NCBI GenBank assembly: GCA_947462335.1
Contig: OX381704.1
Coordinates: 23,576,442 to 23,640,441, forward strand
From: Harmothoe impar
Taxonomy: Eukaryota; Annelida; Polychaeta; Phyllodocida; Polynoidae
Reading direction: 5' to 3'
Length of the DNA: 64,000 nucleotides
The notes beneath the pieces were generated by a model that did not search any database, was not told the DNA's origin, and was given only the letters and a program-made list of their open reading frames with translations. Each line of letters begins with the position of its first letter. The first letter of the stretch is position 1. Below, piece after piece: positions 1 to 11,813 of this stretch. Made by a program: the position numbers and the translations under genes.

Positions 1-2
1 TG

Positions 3-293
3 TTAGGCCTGTTCACGCATGGCCTAAAGATTGCCCATCGGGAGGAGAAAGCATTAGTCGCTGTTGGCAATGCTGATTACTTGGCTAAAAAGTCAAGGGA
101 AGCTGCTTCAGGGCAAAAGACCGCTGAAGCCGCCGCAGGGTTCGTTCAGCAAGAGAACGAGAAGTTAACCAAACGGTTACAGGACATGAACGTAAAATTT
201 TACGGGGTGTTTGGCGTGACTATCGATACCTGGGATGGCACAGCTGAGCACGCGCTTGCTTTAATGAGGGCAAGAGATGAACCTTTAGGTTAA
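3..293 (+). CDS. C-terminal fragment of an unidentified retrotransposon-associated ORF
   Basis: The frame is open from the window edge and stops at 291-293, so this is the end of a longer protein of which 96 residues are visible. The visible part is alanine-, lysine- and glutamate-rich with a likely helical or coiled-coil stretch, and ends in a short segment containing TIDTWDGTAEHALALMRA. The only starts inside the window are not ATG, so the true start lies outside. I do not recognise the family. Its position upstream of a 3' LTR suggests the last ORF of the element (gag-, pol- or env-like), but no diagnostic motif is present. Confidence 0.45.
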   Translation, partial: LGLFTHGLKIAHREEKALVAVGNADYLAKKSREAASGQKTAEAAAGFVQQENEKLTKRLQDMNVKFYGVFGVTIDTWDGTAEHALALMRARDEPLG

Positions 294-1755
294 AAAGACT
301 AATAAAAGGTTCTGAGTCTATTTCTAATTTTTTTAGGAATAGAGGAGGGAACTATAATAGTTTCCGGATAGATTAATTGTTCTTTCATTTAATCTGACGT
401 CATAAATTGTTTATGACGGGGTTTCCCTTTTAAGGGGAGGGGCATCTTTTTAGATGCATATGGATCAACGCGGGGGGAACCTTCCGTGGAAGCTCTGGAC
501 TTACCTAACTACTCAACTCTCAACTATAGCCTACCGATGGGGAATCAGGACTCCACCGGGAAGCTACCAACCTAACGTCCCTGAAACTAACTTTTGGGAT
601 ACGTTACCGTGATGTGTTCCTGATACTATTATGCTGAGTTATAAACTGTTCCCGTCCAAAGGATTACGTGTCAAACAGACAATGCTCGTGGTTCCAGTTC
701 TACTTATCTATTTCATGAACATTCCTGGAGCTAGGATTACGTGTTAAACGGACAGTACTCGTGGTTTCCAGCCGGATTATAATTATATATGTCATGAACT
801 TTACTGGAGCGAGGACGGGATACTTATCGAGCTGTATACATATGAACTTACCTTCGGGTGATATTTATCCAAGAAACAGTATTAAGAAGAGGAGAGCACC
901 TCACTCATTCGTCTATTAGAAGCGGAGAGCACCTTGACCACAACTAGATCACCAGTAAGCTATATTTAATTGTAAGGGTTTCCTGGTACACTGCCAGGTT
1001 ACTCATTAAAACGTTTTTTTAATATATAAAATACATCATTATTATGTGATACATATCACCTCAGGTGTTCCAATAAGGTATTCTCATATTTACCTTATGA
1101 ATCTACATATGAAGATTGTATGATCTGATAAGCTAGGAAACGTGGCTACCCGTAATGTTTATATGAAGTCGTTAAGACTATGTGTATATACTAAATATAC
1201 CGCCAGGTATTGTCGTGTGTGTTGACTCTGTTGTATGTTGCGAGAGATATTAATACTCCGGTTATATAATCGGATTACCCGGCTTAAAACAAAGGCTGTG
1301 GTTACTGTTACCCATTGTGTGAATGTTTTCATTAAATCACAAATCAATGTAAGACGCGGGTGGTTGTGAGTCCTTATCAGGACTGGTTTTTAATAACTTT
1401 TCTGTTAAACTTAAATATATACACACCCCACGCGCATTTTTTTAATAACCGAGTAAGGAAACTTCATAAGGAAGTCATATCGAAATGTGTCAAGCCGTTC
1501 GATTGTATGTATGATATTATATTCACTTGTCATAAAACATACCTAAATCATCTATTATGGTTGCTATTACAGTGTAATGCCATATTTATATTGAGTTTTT
1601 ATGATCTCGCTTGTGTAGTATGTCGTAATAATATGTTTACGCCCCTAGTTACTGTATAGACAATAACTATAAAGTCGTTGTTCTAAGAGGTTTTCTATAT
1701 ACTAGGAAAACCGTATATATATTCATTACCACCTAGTTTTGTCTAGGGGGGGTAG

Positions 1756-2239
1756 TGTAGGGGCATAATATTACATATTAATCTCATACACGGTATTTCC
1801 GGGTAACGTCTGTTTACTCGGCTTCTCCACCTGGAGCTAGTGCACACAGTTCCCGGGAGAGGGCGCAGGTCCTCTTCAGGTGACCGTGTGCCGCTCTCAG
1901 GTGGGCGGCCGACCCACCCACCTGGCCACGTGACCTAAGAGCCGGTGTTATATAAGACCCATGTGTTTACCTGGAACGGCAGTCAGTGCAGGCCCGACTG
2001 ACGAGAGACTTCACATGTCCAACCGTGCGGACAGAGTTGTATGCTAAGAGTTGTATACTGACCGTTTCCTCTATTTATAGAGAAACCTGATTTACCTGTG
2101 TGTATTCATTTTACACTGATCGTTCCCTAGTAAAGGAACTGGAGTTATTATTCTTGTGAATAAAGATAGATATATTCTCGCACCTGGAAACTGCCGTGAT
2201 CGTTGTTCTTTAACCTAGAGTTAATTACGAACCACCACA
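1756..2239 (+). repeat. 3' long terminal repeat
   Basis: The block of about 484 bp begins TGTAGGGG and ends CCACCACA, the TG...CA boundary of LTRs, with a short imperfect inverted repeat at the ends. It is preceded by a run of seven or more G within CTAGGGGGGGTAG, a good polypurine tract. Inside are a TATA box (TATATAAG at 1949-1956) and a poly(A) signal (AATAAA at 2159-2164), in the order expected for U3-R-U5. The 5' LTR would be off the left edge, so target-site duplication cannot be checked. Confidence 0.75.
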
Positions 2240-3390
2240 CTTGTAACACTTTATTTTTTCATTTCCCCTATCTGGTTATGTCAAGAATATTGAGTAGTTG
2301 TTACATAATTTAAGTACATTTTCAGGTTTAATGGAAAATTCTTTCAAAATAATATGATCTTACCCTTTCCACCAGAAAATGTGCATACGAGATCGTGAAA
2401 AAAAACAGTTAACCCTTTTAGGACCGTACGTTGCCTTAAGGCAACATTTGTCATCATAATGCACCAACGCATCCCCAGCAAGTAACTCACTGGTGCTGCA
2501 TTGGTACATCATACCTTCAGAAGTCCTTCAACCTCGCTCCCAGCATGAAGGCTAATGTTTTTTTTTGTTTTCGAAGGAAAGCGCGTAAAGTGTCCTTCTA
2601 TGAAATTATCTGCAGCATGGTGCTATATATATATGGCATGGTGCCACAGAATATACAGGACCAGACAAACCCTGGTCTTTGATACCTCAGAAGTGTGTCT
2701 GCTGAGGAGGTATGAGGGTTTGAAGAAGAGGGGCTCTTTATTCGTGGTTGTTTTTTTTTGGGGGGGGGGGGGGGGTGAATTGTAAATGTGTATGTCAGGC
2801 GCAGTGTGGGGGCCAGTATTTGGAGGAGCGCAGGAAATGCATGTGAGAATAAAAAGCAATTTTATGAGCAGGCCTTCTTTATATTAATGCATGTGATAGT
2901 TTACCCCAATAGGTATTGAATTCATTTTAGCATATTTAATACTATTTCATATAAATGCATATAAATCATAATGCTTTTTCAATGACAGCTTATAAATTCA
3001 CAGAAAAATAATTATAACAGATGCATGGACCTAACTCAGCTTCTAATAGGAATATTTGAACAAATCTTTCACTGCTGCAAAACCGAGATCATGGCCGGCC
3101 AATGTGGCCGGTGTCCAAGGCCCTTACATCGGCCAATGGGATTTTCCATTGGCCAAAGCCGATGTGGCGGTGTCATTTCGGCAACACTGTGCTTTACACA
3201 TACCGGTACTTTGCAAGGAGAGCTGTACATGTGCATCAGGAAACAAGAGAAGGAGATGCAATGCCAATGTGTATTCACTAAATATTTATTGGGGGGGGGG
3301 GGGGGGGGGCAAGGGAATGGGAGATGTAAATGTGTGTTGGGGAACAACGGAAGTAGATATGGAAATGGATATTGAGGGAACATGCAAAGT
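2240..3390. other. ARL8 first intron, no gene seen
   Basis: This stretch lies between the LTR and the 28-bp minisatellite. It holds a partial TTAA-ended palindromic element near 2409-2550, homopolymer G runs near 2760 and 3291-3309, and otherwise A/T-rich unique DNA. No exon of ARL8 or any other gene was recognised on either strand. Confidence 0.5.
2409..2550. repeat. TTAA-ended palindromic MITE, copy 1 (5' part)
   Basis: It begins TTAACCCTTTTAGGACCG, then carries the family's core words (CATAATGCACCAA, GCAAGTAACTCACTGG, TGCATTGGT). The right-hand TTAA end is missing or too diverged to place. Confidence 0.6.
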
Positions 3391-3896
3391 AGATGTGTAT
3401 TGGGAGAAGATGGGAAGGAGATGTGTATTGGGAGAAGATGGGAAGGAGATGTGTATTGGGAGAAGATGGGAAGGAGATGTGTATTGGGAGAAGATGGGAA
3501 GGAGATGTGTATTGGGAGAAGATGGGAAGGAGATGTGTATTGGGAGAAGATGGGAAGGAGATGTGTATTGGGGGAACATGCAAAGGAGATGTGTAATGGG
3601 AGAAGATGGGAAGGAGATGTGTATTGGGAGAAGATGGGAAGGAGATGTGTATTGGGAGAAGATGGGAAGGAGATGTGCATTGGGAGAACATGGCCTGTCA
3701 TGGGAAGGAGATGTGTATTGGATGAACATCGCCGATGTTCTTCGGCAGGAGGTGTGTATTGGGAGAAGATGGGAATGAGATGTGTATTGGGAGAAGATGG
3801 GAAGGAGATGTGTATTGGGAGAAGATGGGAATGAGATGTGTATTGGGAGAGGATGGGAAGGAGATGTGTATTGGGAGAGGATGGGAAGGAGATGTT
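3391..3896. repeat. 28-bp minisatellite, about 18 copies
   Basis: The unit reads GAGATGTGTATTGGGAGAAG followed by ATGGGAAG (28 bp). Because 28 is not a multiple of three, all frames stay open and translate into a 28-residue period on both strands; these ORFs are not genes. One interior stretch near 3690-3755 is diverged. Confidence 0.95.
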
Positions 3897-4553
3897 GACT
3901 TGTTGTTGTAAATATGTATTTAGGTGTACGCACTCACGTAGCAATGAGATACCGGTACCAGTTATTATGTAAATGTTTATTGAGGGAACAATGGAGAGAG
4001 ATTCAGTGGCTGTGTGTGTGCAATGCCGATGGCAATGATAGGGTGTTATGAAAGAGTGATGAAGAAATATAAAGGGGCTAGGCCAGTTTGGAGAAACCAC
4101 ATCAAAAAGAGAAATTGGACACGAAATATGGATGATACCAGTATATATAACACTAACAGTATAACTACGCATAACTAAATAGTCTATATATAATAATATA
4201 TAGCAGATAAACAGCATGAGTCATCTCTGGGGAAGCAAGTCATTATACATGAATGATGAGAACGGGTTCTATATTTTGGAGTTGACGTGCTATTGTTGTC
4301 AAAGTGTCAGTGACTCTGTCACTGTGACAGATGACCATTGTGACTGGGCAATCCCCTGCAGTCACTTTGTTTATGCTGGTATATTGACGTGTGAGGGTTC
4401 AGTAAGTTGCACGTTGTATTGATATGTTCACCAGGTAACTGAGATACAGTGTTTACTTTCGTTCTTACAAATAGCCAAGGGAGATCGACACCGGGGCCGG
4501 GCCGAGACAACCGAGTGACAGAGACTCTGAGAGAGAGTGGCCGGGGTACCTAC

Positions 4554-4676
4554 CGCTATCACATTTACAAATGTTGTCTTTCCCGAATACTGAAGTCCAA
4601 CCAAAGTCAGTTCCATCTCTTCTTTCCAGAAGAGACTCTTGAACCAGTCTAATATCCTATTGAAAAACGCAAACAT
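4554..4676 (-). CDS. ARL8: ARL8 small GTPase, first coding exon
   Basis: ARL8 is a lysosome-associated small GTPase that links lysosomes to kinesin and to tethering factors. This exon encodes the first 41 residues, including the amphipathic membrane-binding N-terminus ([20 protein letters not shown]) and the P-loop GLQYSGKT that binds nucleotide phosphate. It ends V-I-A followed by a GTAGGT donor at 4548-4553. The start at 4676 gives the family's usual N-terminus; an in-frame ATG 27 bp upstream (4703) would add nine residues and is less likely. No further exon is visible between here and the left edge, so the gene continues outside through a long intron invaded by the LTR element. It faces cathepsin C across 147 bp. 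Confidence 0.9.
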
Positions 4677-4823
4677 TTTGAAGAAATCTAAATAAACCCG
4701 CAAAGGTCCCTCCTCTTGTTTTCTTGTTGAAGGGACGCACAGACAGACTTATCATGTGATCATGTGACGTTTACTTCCGGTAGGTGGGTGGTCACATGAC
4801 TGTCAGATGACAAAAGGGGCAAA
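4677..4823. promoter_or_regulatory. Bidirectional promoter region, ARL8 / CTSC
   Basis: Only 147 bp separate the two divergent start codons, so both 5' UTRs and core promoters must lie here or overlap the first exons. The stretch holds repeated TGATCATGTGA / GTCACATGAC words (4757-4801), two CACATG/CATGTG sites in inverted orientation that resemble E-boxes. No TATA box is evident. Confidence 0.6.
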
Positions 4824-7800
4824 ATGGCGTCTGCCACAAGAAACATGGGACTGTCCATCTGCTGCGTTTTGTTGGTGTTTATGGCCAGCGTATCTGCAGA
4901 CACACCTGCAAATTGTTCATACAATGACCTCTTGGGTAGCTGGACGTTTTACGTCGGTATTGGTGGGCATGATAACACTATCGACTGCAGTAAAATGGGT
5001 AAGTCGAAGTCCGGCTCAGCCCCGGGGCTCAGCTCAGCCTCTGAGACTGAGTCTGAGCCGACCTATACTATAGTAGCGACCACAAGCCAAATGGACATTC
5101 CAATCCGAAAATTCCAATATATACACCACTAGACAGGTCATAAAATTTGCAGTTTAGTGCCATAAGGCGCAAGCATATATGGACATAATTTATATTTTTT
5201 TCTAATTTTTCACTGAAAAAAAGTAATTAAATCAATTTCATGAAACCAGCAAAAAAATGCTAGCCACCCCACCTATCCATATTTTTCACCCATTGTGACA
5301 TAACGTTTGTTATACTTATTCTTTACATATTTCTCTAGCGTTAGCCAAAAAAGAAATACCCATTGGAATACTTTCTTATGCTTATTTCACCACTCGGGAT
5401 GTTTTTATTTAATTCAATTTAATTCATCTTTTTACTTTTTTTAAATCTCCTAACTGTATCTATATTGTTTTGTTTGTTATGTACACTATTTATTAGATGT
5501 CTGAAAATATTTGCTCATTAGATAATTGACTATTGATGTATGTTATGCCGTAAACAAGGCCTATAGAAATTGATATTGTCTAGAGGGACCTGCATGTTGA
5601 GGCTTAAAGAATAAAGAGGCGTCTGAAATGGACTTAAATCACATTGTAGGCTTAAGGACATATTTGGAATTATATTGATCAAGTTTAGGATTGTGCATCA
5701 TATATTTTTCAATGGGAAAATTGAAAGATAAAATCGAAAATCCATGTCTAGTGGTGAAATGGTATGAATTTTCCCTTCTTTTGGTGTGATGCGCCAAGAA
5801 GGGAATGTCTACTAACCCTCCAATTGGTCAAAACTATTTAATTATGATAATTATTAGTCATAAATAGGGCCGCCATAGTCATCAGTTCATTTATGGAGAC
5901 TACATTAGAAACACTCGATGCGCCACCTAGGGAGTACTGTGGTTGCTACCTATAGCCTAGGATATACATTTCCATGAAAAGGATAAATGACCTACATTTA
6001 CATTACAGGACAAGTTCAACTGAAGACCCACATCACACTTAAGGAGCCATTCCTAGCTACCGACGAGTATGGAAATAAGGGATTCTGGACGCTCATTTAT
6101 AACCAGGCAAGCATGAATATATTCATACATCACTGTCATTACATATGCAAGTAGAAATATGTCTCATACATTTCTGGAGTAGGTGCATCCACTGAGCATA
6201 CCCTGAATCAAGTCAGCATAGCCTGAATTAAGTTTGAACCGATGACCATGTGAGACATGTCTTAATACATCAAAAACCAGGGGTATTCAAGTGGCCTCTC
6301 GATTAAAACAACCAGTAATACACGTATATGTAATTGCTTTCAACGTAAACGAAGTAGTCTCCCTATTAAAGGAGCCAGTAGTAAATTATGGACGAAGTTG
6401 CCTTTTTATTAAAAAAAAATATGGAGTAAAGTTACTTCACTAAATTTCTACCGGTAGTAGTATATGGAAATGGGATGATGTGACCTCACAGAACTATTAC
6501 CGGGTAGTAGTACAGTGTCTATGGAGATGGGTGAAGTGGCCTTACTATAAAAGCACTACATATAGTAGTAAACTACTACCCGGTACTGCAGTACATTTTG
6601 TAGTGGCTATCAGAACTGGGGTATATGGAAATGGGATGAAGTGGAGTCCAGGCAAAACGGTCGCTGGTGTTTTTCACTTCAGCAGCTAAAACGGTCCCCA
6701 TATGTGTCAGTTGACTACAGTAATACTAGACAATCTATACACAAGCACTCACATGACAATGTCACCATCTCACATGACGCGTCATAAGGGTGGGCCTTGG
6801 TCGTTAGGAACCTTAAACAAATCAGCACTATACAAATAATAACTTTTAGATTCAATATATCATACTTCTGTCTCAACGTCCGTTGTACACATAGTAATAG
6901 ATAATTCATTTAAGAAGACCGGAAAATGTAGTTGACTTGTAAAAAGAAAAGATAAAAAAGGGCGAGATGCATTTCCATATTTCATCAAGAACGGAGGAAA
7001 ATCCTAATTACAATCATACTTTTTATTGATTGAGGTACTTAATTTATGAATCGACATAGGTTGCATTATATAGATAATAAACAATTACTTTAAAACCAGG
7101 CGTATAAGCCTAACTCACGTATAAGCCAAACCCGAGTTTGAGCCGATTCTATAATGCGCAGAGGCCTTCTGGATGGGCCCTAATAAAAACTCGCATATTT
7201 AGCCGCACCCCTAACTAAGGTGGGTCAGTGACTGTGTGTCACACTTCAAACAATATGTATGTCATGTATGGTCATTCAGTGCTGGGGCTTACAGAATCGG
7301 TCACACCCTGCTCCCCCTCCCCCCAGGCCGTTGGTGCAGTCACATTGTTACTGTTAGGATGTTGAAAGGGATAAACAGTGGTTTGCATTGTCTTAACACT
7401 GAAGTGCGAATGTAAGGTAGCTCCTGGAGGTCATTTTATGATCAGTAGGGAAATATAAATTTGGAAAAAGTTGTGTAATAGCCGCACCCCCAATTTGGGC
7501 TGATCCTATAGGGCTCCTAGGGGTTAGGCCATGGGCGCAGCCATATTCGGGGGTTGGAAGTTCAAGCAGGTACCACTAGATAGACACCTATAGAGTCAGA
7601 CTCAGTACTGCCCTGTGACGTCATAACCCCCGGTTAGCTGCTCCACCTACTGGCCAAGGCCCCGTACTGCAGGTTCTCAACTTACCACAAGCGGTGCTAC
7701 TGTCGACGGCCAGGTGCCCTATAAGCCGCACTTGAGATCTGACTCGTACTAGCCGCGGCTTTTACTGCGGCAATCCCGAAGAGAGAGCTATTATGGTATT

Positions 7801-10367
7801 GCAGATTATGTTGGGTGATGTGTTTTACTCTCTCATTACAGGGATTTGAAGTAGTAATCCATGGAAGGAAATACTTTGCCTTTTCCAAGTACGAAGGGAA
7901 GGGTGAGAATGCGACCAGTTTCTGTGACCAGACCCTGCCTGGTTGGTCCCATAACGTCATGGGCCGAGACTGGGCCTGTTTTATGGGACACAAGGGCACC
8001 AAGGTACCTCCCAAGACGTACAACTCCCCCTACCTCCCAAGGTAAATGTACTGGTGTTTTGATAATAGGCGTCTTTCATTTTCTTGCTGTCTGTCAAAGG
8101 TAGTCATTTTCTTAATTGTATTTTGACATGGTGACAATCGTTATTCCCCACTGTATAGTAAATATGCTGGCTTCGTCTCTGAGAAGGGGAGACATTTCTG
8201 TTATTCGCCCCTCCCCCACACTGTCTTCTGTCTTGATAATATGACTTCAAGGCTAATAGGTAATTCCTATCATCAGGCACGTAGGGCAGCAAATGTTCAA
8301 GGCAAACCCAGACTTCATCGCAAAGATCAACAGCGTCCAGAAGACGTGGCAGGCCCAGCACTACAAGGAACACGAGACGATGACCCTGGAGACCATGTTA
8401 AAACGGGCAGGAGGCCGCAAGTCCGTCATCCTGGGGTAAGTTAAAACAGAAAGTATAGTCCTAACGGGTAAGGTCTCATTCTTAACCCTTTGGGGACATC
8501 AGAATACATCAAAGCAACTTTGTCGTCATGATCCACCAATGCAGCGCTAATGAGTTAATCGCCAGCACTGCATTGGAGCACCTTATCGACCCTTCCAGAG
8601 TGTTTCACGCGTAGGGTCTGTATGATGTATGAATGCAGCACTGTTGAGTTACTTGCCATGGCTGCATTCACATAGCATAGCACATGAAAGCTCTCTGGTA
8701 TTTAAGGGTTAAACTGTTACTGCTTGGTCTGCAATATACCATTTTGTCCTATCGGATGAACCAATCTAAAAAAGAGGTGTGTTTTCTCTCTCATTGAATA
8801 GAAAACCAGGCCCAGCACCAGTAACTGACGAAATCAGAAAGAAGGTTGCCAGTCTTCCCAAAGCCTTTGATTGGCGAAAAGTTGATGGAAGTAACTATGT
8901 GTCACCCGTCCGTAATCAAGGTTAGTCTGATTTCATCAAGCAAGGAGATCCCATTAGCGTACGTTGAAGATGTTTTAGCATGCTAGTGTTGCCTTTCATA
9001 ATTTGAAATTCGTTTCACCATAGGTACATGCAGCAGCAGTATTTATTCACTTGATGCATTTAGTAATGCGATATCTGCTCATATCAGAGGGTTACATGAT
9101 GAATGACAGATCGTTGGTTGTCCGTTATATCACCATACAGGTGGGTGTGGAAGCTGCTATGCGTTTGCTTCAATGGCAATGAATGAAGCGCGTCTTCGTA
9201 TTGAAACCAACAACACCGTCCAAACCATCTTCTCTCCACAAGATGTGGTCGAATGCAGCAAATACTCCCAGGGTAACTCAATATTTATAGACTATTTCCA
9301 TATTGCTAAAAGTGTCTGATATTATGTGTTACCGGTACACTTGTTGGAGTGGACTGGTAAGAGCTCAACCTCCCATGTGATTTTTAACCATGCTAAATCC
9401 AGGGAAATGTGTTCGTCAGCTTAAGTTTATTTTCAACAATAAATAACCAAATCCCCCTTTTCGCCATAAAAAGAGGGAACAGTTCAACCTAGAGCCATGT
9501 GTAGTGTATATATACTCACTCCTTGCCAAAATAAATAGCATATTATCAGAGAGTAAAGCGTATACAATCATCTGAGATATGAATTGAAAATCATAGCTTT
9601 GGATGTGGCAGCTTGTACAGCAACTTTAACTTGTACCCCAGGTTGTGATGGAGGGTTCCCCTACCTGATCGGTGGGAAGTACGCCGAGGACTTTGGGCTG
9701 GTCCCCGAGAGCTGTAACCCATACAAGGGTATGGACCACTCGTGCACCACTGACAAGACCTGTGCCAAGCACTACTCCACACGCTACCGCTACGTGGGCG
9801 GATACTATGGCGGGTATGTCAAATCTTTAAAAACAATACATATTTTCCAACACTGTTGTCATTTCATCCATTACTTTTGCTTTCGACTTCTGATAATTTG
9901 GGTCCTGCTCATTTCTTGACTTATGTTTCAACGGGTTCTAAAGAGATGAGTACAAATCGGAAATTCTTAGTCATATCAGTTGCCGAAATTAAGGAAAGAT
10001 TTTCCTAAGTAGTGCCACAGAGTTATTTTCTTTACAACCCAGATGTAATGAGGCAGAGATGCGAGCCGCTGTTGTGCAGGACGGTCCGCTCGCTGTTAGC
10101 TTCGAGGTCCTGCCCGACTTCGTCCACTATAAGGGGGGCGTCTATGTGCACACCGCGCTACAAGACACACTCAATCCCTTTGTCCTCACCAACCACGTGG
10201 TAGTCATTGTGGGCTACGGACATGACGCGGCCAGTGGCCTAGACTTCTGGACTGTAAAGAATAGCTGGGGAGCAGCCTGGGGCGAGGAGGGGTTCTTCCG
10301 TATACGCAGGGGCACTGATGAGTGCGGGATCGAGAGCATCGCGGTTGAATCCAACCCTGTATTCTGA
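4824..10367 (+). CDS. CTSC: Cathepsin C (dipeptidyl peptidase I), isoform with last exon 8a
   Basis: This lysosomal papain-family protease removes dipeptides from N-termini. Exons: 4824-4998, 6009-6106, 7842-8041, 8277-8435, 8802-8920, 9141-9272, 9642-9813, 10043-10367; all phases join, giving 459 residues against about 463 in human. Residues 1-25 are a signal peptide (hydrophobic [13 protein letters not shown]), followed by the exclusion domain ([15 protein letters not shown]) that blocks the cleft. The catalytic Cys is C256 in GCGSCYAF, with GCDGGFPYL after it. Exon 8a supplies His403 ([12 protein letters not shown]) and Asn425 (KNSWG). Intron 2 has a GC-AG boundary (CAG|GCAAGC at 6107). 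A second version of the last exon lies downstream. Identification is very secure; exon edges were read by eye. Confidence 0.95.
6375..6650. repeat. Degenerate ~80-bp tandem repeat in CTSC intron 2
   Basis: Units share GTATATGGAAATGGGATGA(T/A)G and ACTACTACCCGG / ACCGGTAGTAGTA words at roughly 80-bp spacing. Confidence 0.6.
7097..7765. repeat. Degenerate pogo-like MITE remnants in CTSC intron 2
   Basis: Pieces of the family recur: GCGTATAAGCCTAACTCACG (from about 7101), TAGCCGCACCCCTAACTAAG (about 7200), AATAGCCGCACCCCCAATTT (about 7477) and TACTAGCCGCGGCTTTTACT (about 7747). The ends are not intact and the interval is much longer than one copy. Confidence 0.55.
8482..8712. repeat. TTAA-ended palindromic MITE, copy 17 (full length, CTSC intron)
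   Basis: The 231-bp element starts TTAACCCTTTGGGGACATCA and ends TCTGGTATTTAAGGGTTAA. It contains two hairpin modules (CATGATCCACCAATGCAGCG, ATGAATGCAGCACTGTTGAG). It is the clearest copy with both ends intact. Confidence 0.8.
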
Positions 10368-10577
10368 TAAGGATGAAGCCGATTACGGACTGAATAAGGC
10401 GACAAAAGAAATAATGAAATACTTATAATTTTGAAATGCTCAAACTTTCAGCTGATTTCAAAAGACAATTTTATATGATTTTGGTGCAATGATATAATGA
10501 CCATGTACTAGGATGGTCAACTCAGAAATATATGTAGCCTTAACTAAAAAAAACAACACCTATTCTCTCTCTAACAG

Positions 10578-10896
10578 TTGTAATGAAGCCGTCATGAGAC
10601 TGAGCCTGGTACAAAACGGTCCCATGGCTGTAGCCTTTGAGGTCTACAACGACTTCTTTGCCTACAAAGGTGGTGTCTACGAGCACACCGGACTACGTGA
10701 CCAACTCAACCCCTTCCACCTGACCAACCACGCGGTGACGCTGGTCGGCTATGGTGAGGATAATGGCGTCAAGTTCTGGACGGTGAAGAACAGCTGGGGC
10801 GGCCAATGGGGAGAAGAAGGCTACTTCCGCATCCGCCGCGGCACCGATGAATGTGCCATCGAGAGTATCGCAGTCGAGTCTTTCATCATCTTCTAG
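10578..10896 (+). CDS. CTSC: Cathepsin C alternative last exon 8b
   Basis: A second complete terminal exon follows 8a after 210 bp. It has its own pyrimidine-rich acceptor (CTCTCTCTAACAG), enters in the same phase (completing the split Gly codon with T) and ends in its own TAG. Spliced after exon 7 it gives 457 residues with His403 ([12 protein letters not shown]) and Asn423 ([14 protein letters not shown]). It differs from 8a at many positions in the catalytic half ([12 protein letters not shown] here, [12 protein letters not shown] in 8a) and has a different tail (ESFIIF against ESNPVF). Exon 8b is closer to the vertebrate sequence as I recall it. Because 8a has a stop, the two are mutually exclusive; 8b could also be the original exon and 8a the copy. 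Confidence 0.88.
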
Positions 10897-11610
10897 GCCA
10901 ATTAGGCATGGGTGCAATAAGATATAATGTACTCAACTTTTTTCTTTTCTACCGAATAAGATTTAAAGGCATAATGTATTAGAAACCATGCTGCCTGCAT
11001 TGTTCCCCGCATGTTTTTCTATGTTGTTTAAATTATTTCAAAAAGGGACCAAGTTTGAACCTATCATAGCACTGAAAACTGTGTGTGCAATGTCGATGTT
11101 ATTGTATCTTGTCGAATGAACACTATTCTGTCTTGTCGCACCTCTTTGGTTTCTCGTGATTTACATAAATGGTCGAAACTACAAGAAGAAAACTCACACT
11201 TGAATTACTGTAAGCTGATGATGGAAAACTATTCAATATTTGGAGTGAACTATTACAATCACTAGATTCATCAGTGGAATAGTAAATAATATTGTGCCAT
11301 GAATGGTTATTTCTGCTCTTGATGTGTAGCAAAGCTACGAGTGAGCCAGCAAAAAGCAGAATATAGAAAGCTGGCTCGATGTGAGACTGGAGATCACCCC
11401 AGTGGATATAAGTTGATAGAGAATATACAATACGGATGTAATATCCAGAAAAACAGCTGGACAATTTTTCAATTGTAAATGTGAAATGTTGCACGGATTT
11501 TGTATGTAGTTCGATGGGTGATAAATGGCACAATCCAGTTGATATTTTCATATCATTAAACAAATTATAAATGTGGATCTGATCATTAAACATGTTTATA
11601 TTATTTTCGT

Positions 11611-11616
11611 AATAAA
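11611..11616 (+). terminator. Poly(A) signal of CTSC
   Basis: AATAAA lies about 715 bp after the exon 8b stop, giving a normal 3' UTR for transcripts using 8b. No equally good signal is seen between the 8a stop and exon 8b (only AATAATG near 10410), so 8a transcripts may share this site. Confidence 0.65.
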
Positions 11617-11813
11617 ATGACATTTGTAAAAATCAATTGTCTTTTTATATTGCCTGTGTTAATTAAGATGCGGTGAACCTGGCCTACGGATTATAGGCAG
11701 ATGTTTAGACATAAAATACTATGAATATGCTATCGGCCGTTGTTTAAAGGACCAAAGAATATCCCTGACCAAACCAGTTATCTATAGTATAAAAATCTGC
11801 CCAAAAAGGGGTA

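Larger units (their letters stand above)
1..2239 (+). mobile_element. 3' part of an LTR retrotransposon
   Basis: The element runs in from the left edge and ends with a complete 3' LTR. Before the LTR there is an open reading tail (3-293), then about 1.46 kb without a long ORF, then a G-rich polypurine tract next to the LTR. The stretch 650-815 holds two diverged copies of a roughly 80-bp unit (both contain GGATTACGTGT and CTCGTGG). No reverse transcriptase, integrase or protease motif lies inside the window, so Ty3, BEL and other classes cannot be separated. It appears to sit within the first intron of ARL8, opposite to that gene. Confidence 0.7.

Noticed and set aside
3056..4217. Long ORFs on both strands (up to 382 codons) across 3.0-4.2 kb
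   Set aside because: They are the 28-bp minisatellite read in open frames; the translation is a pure 28-residue repeat with no domain.
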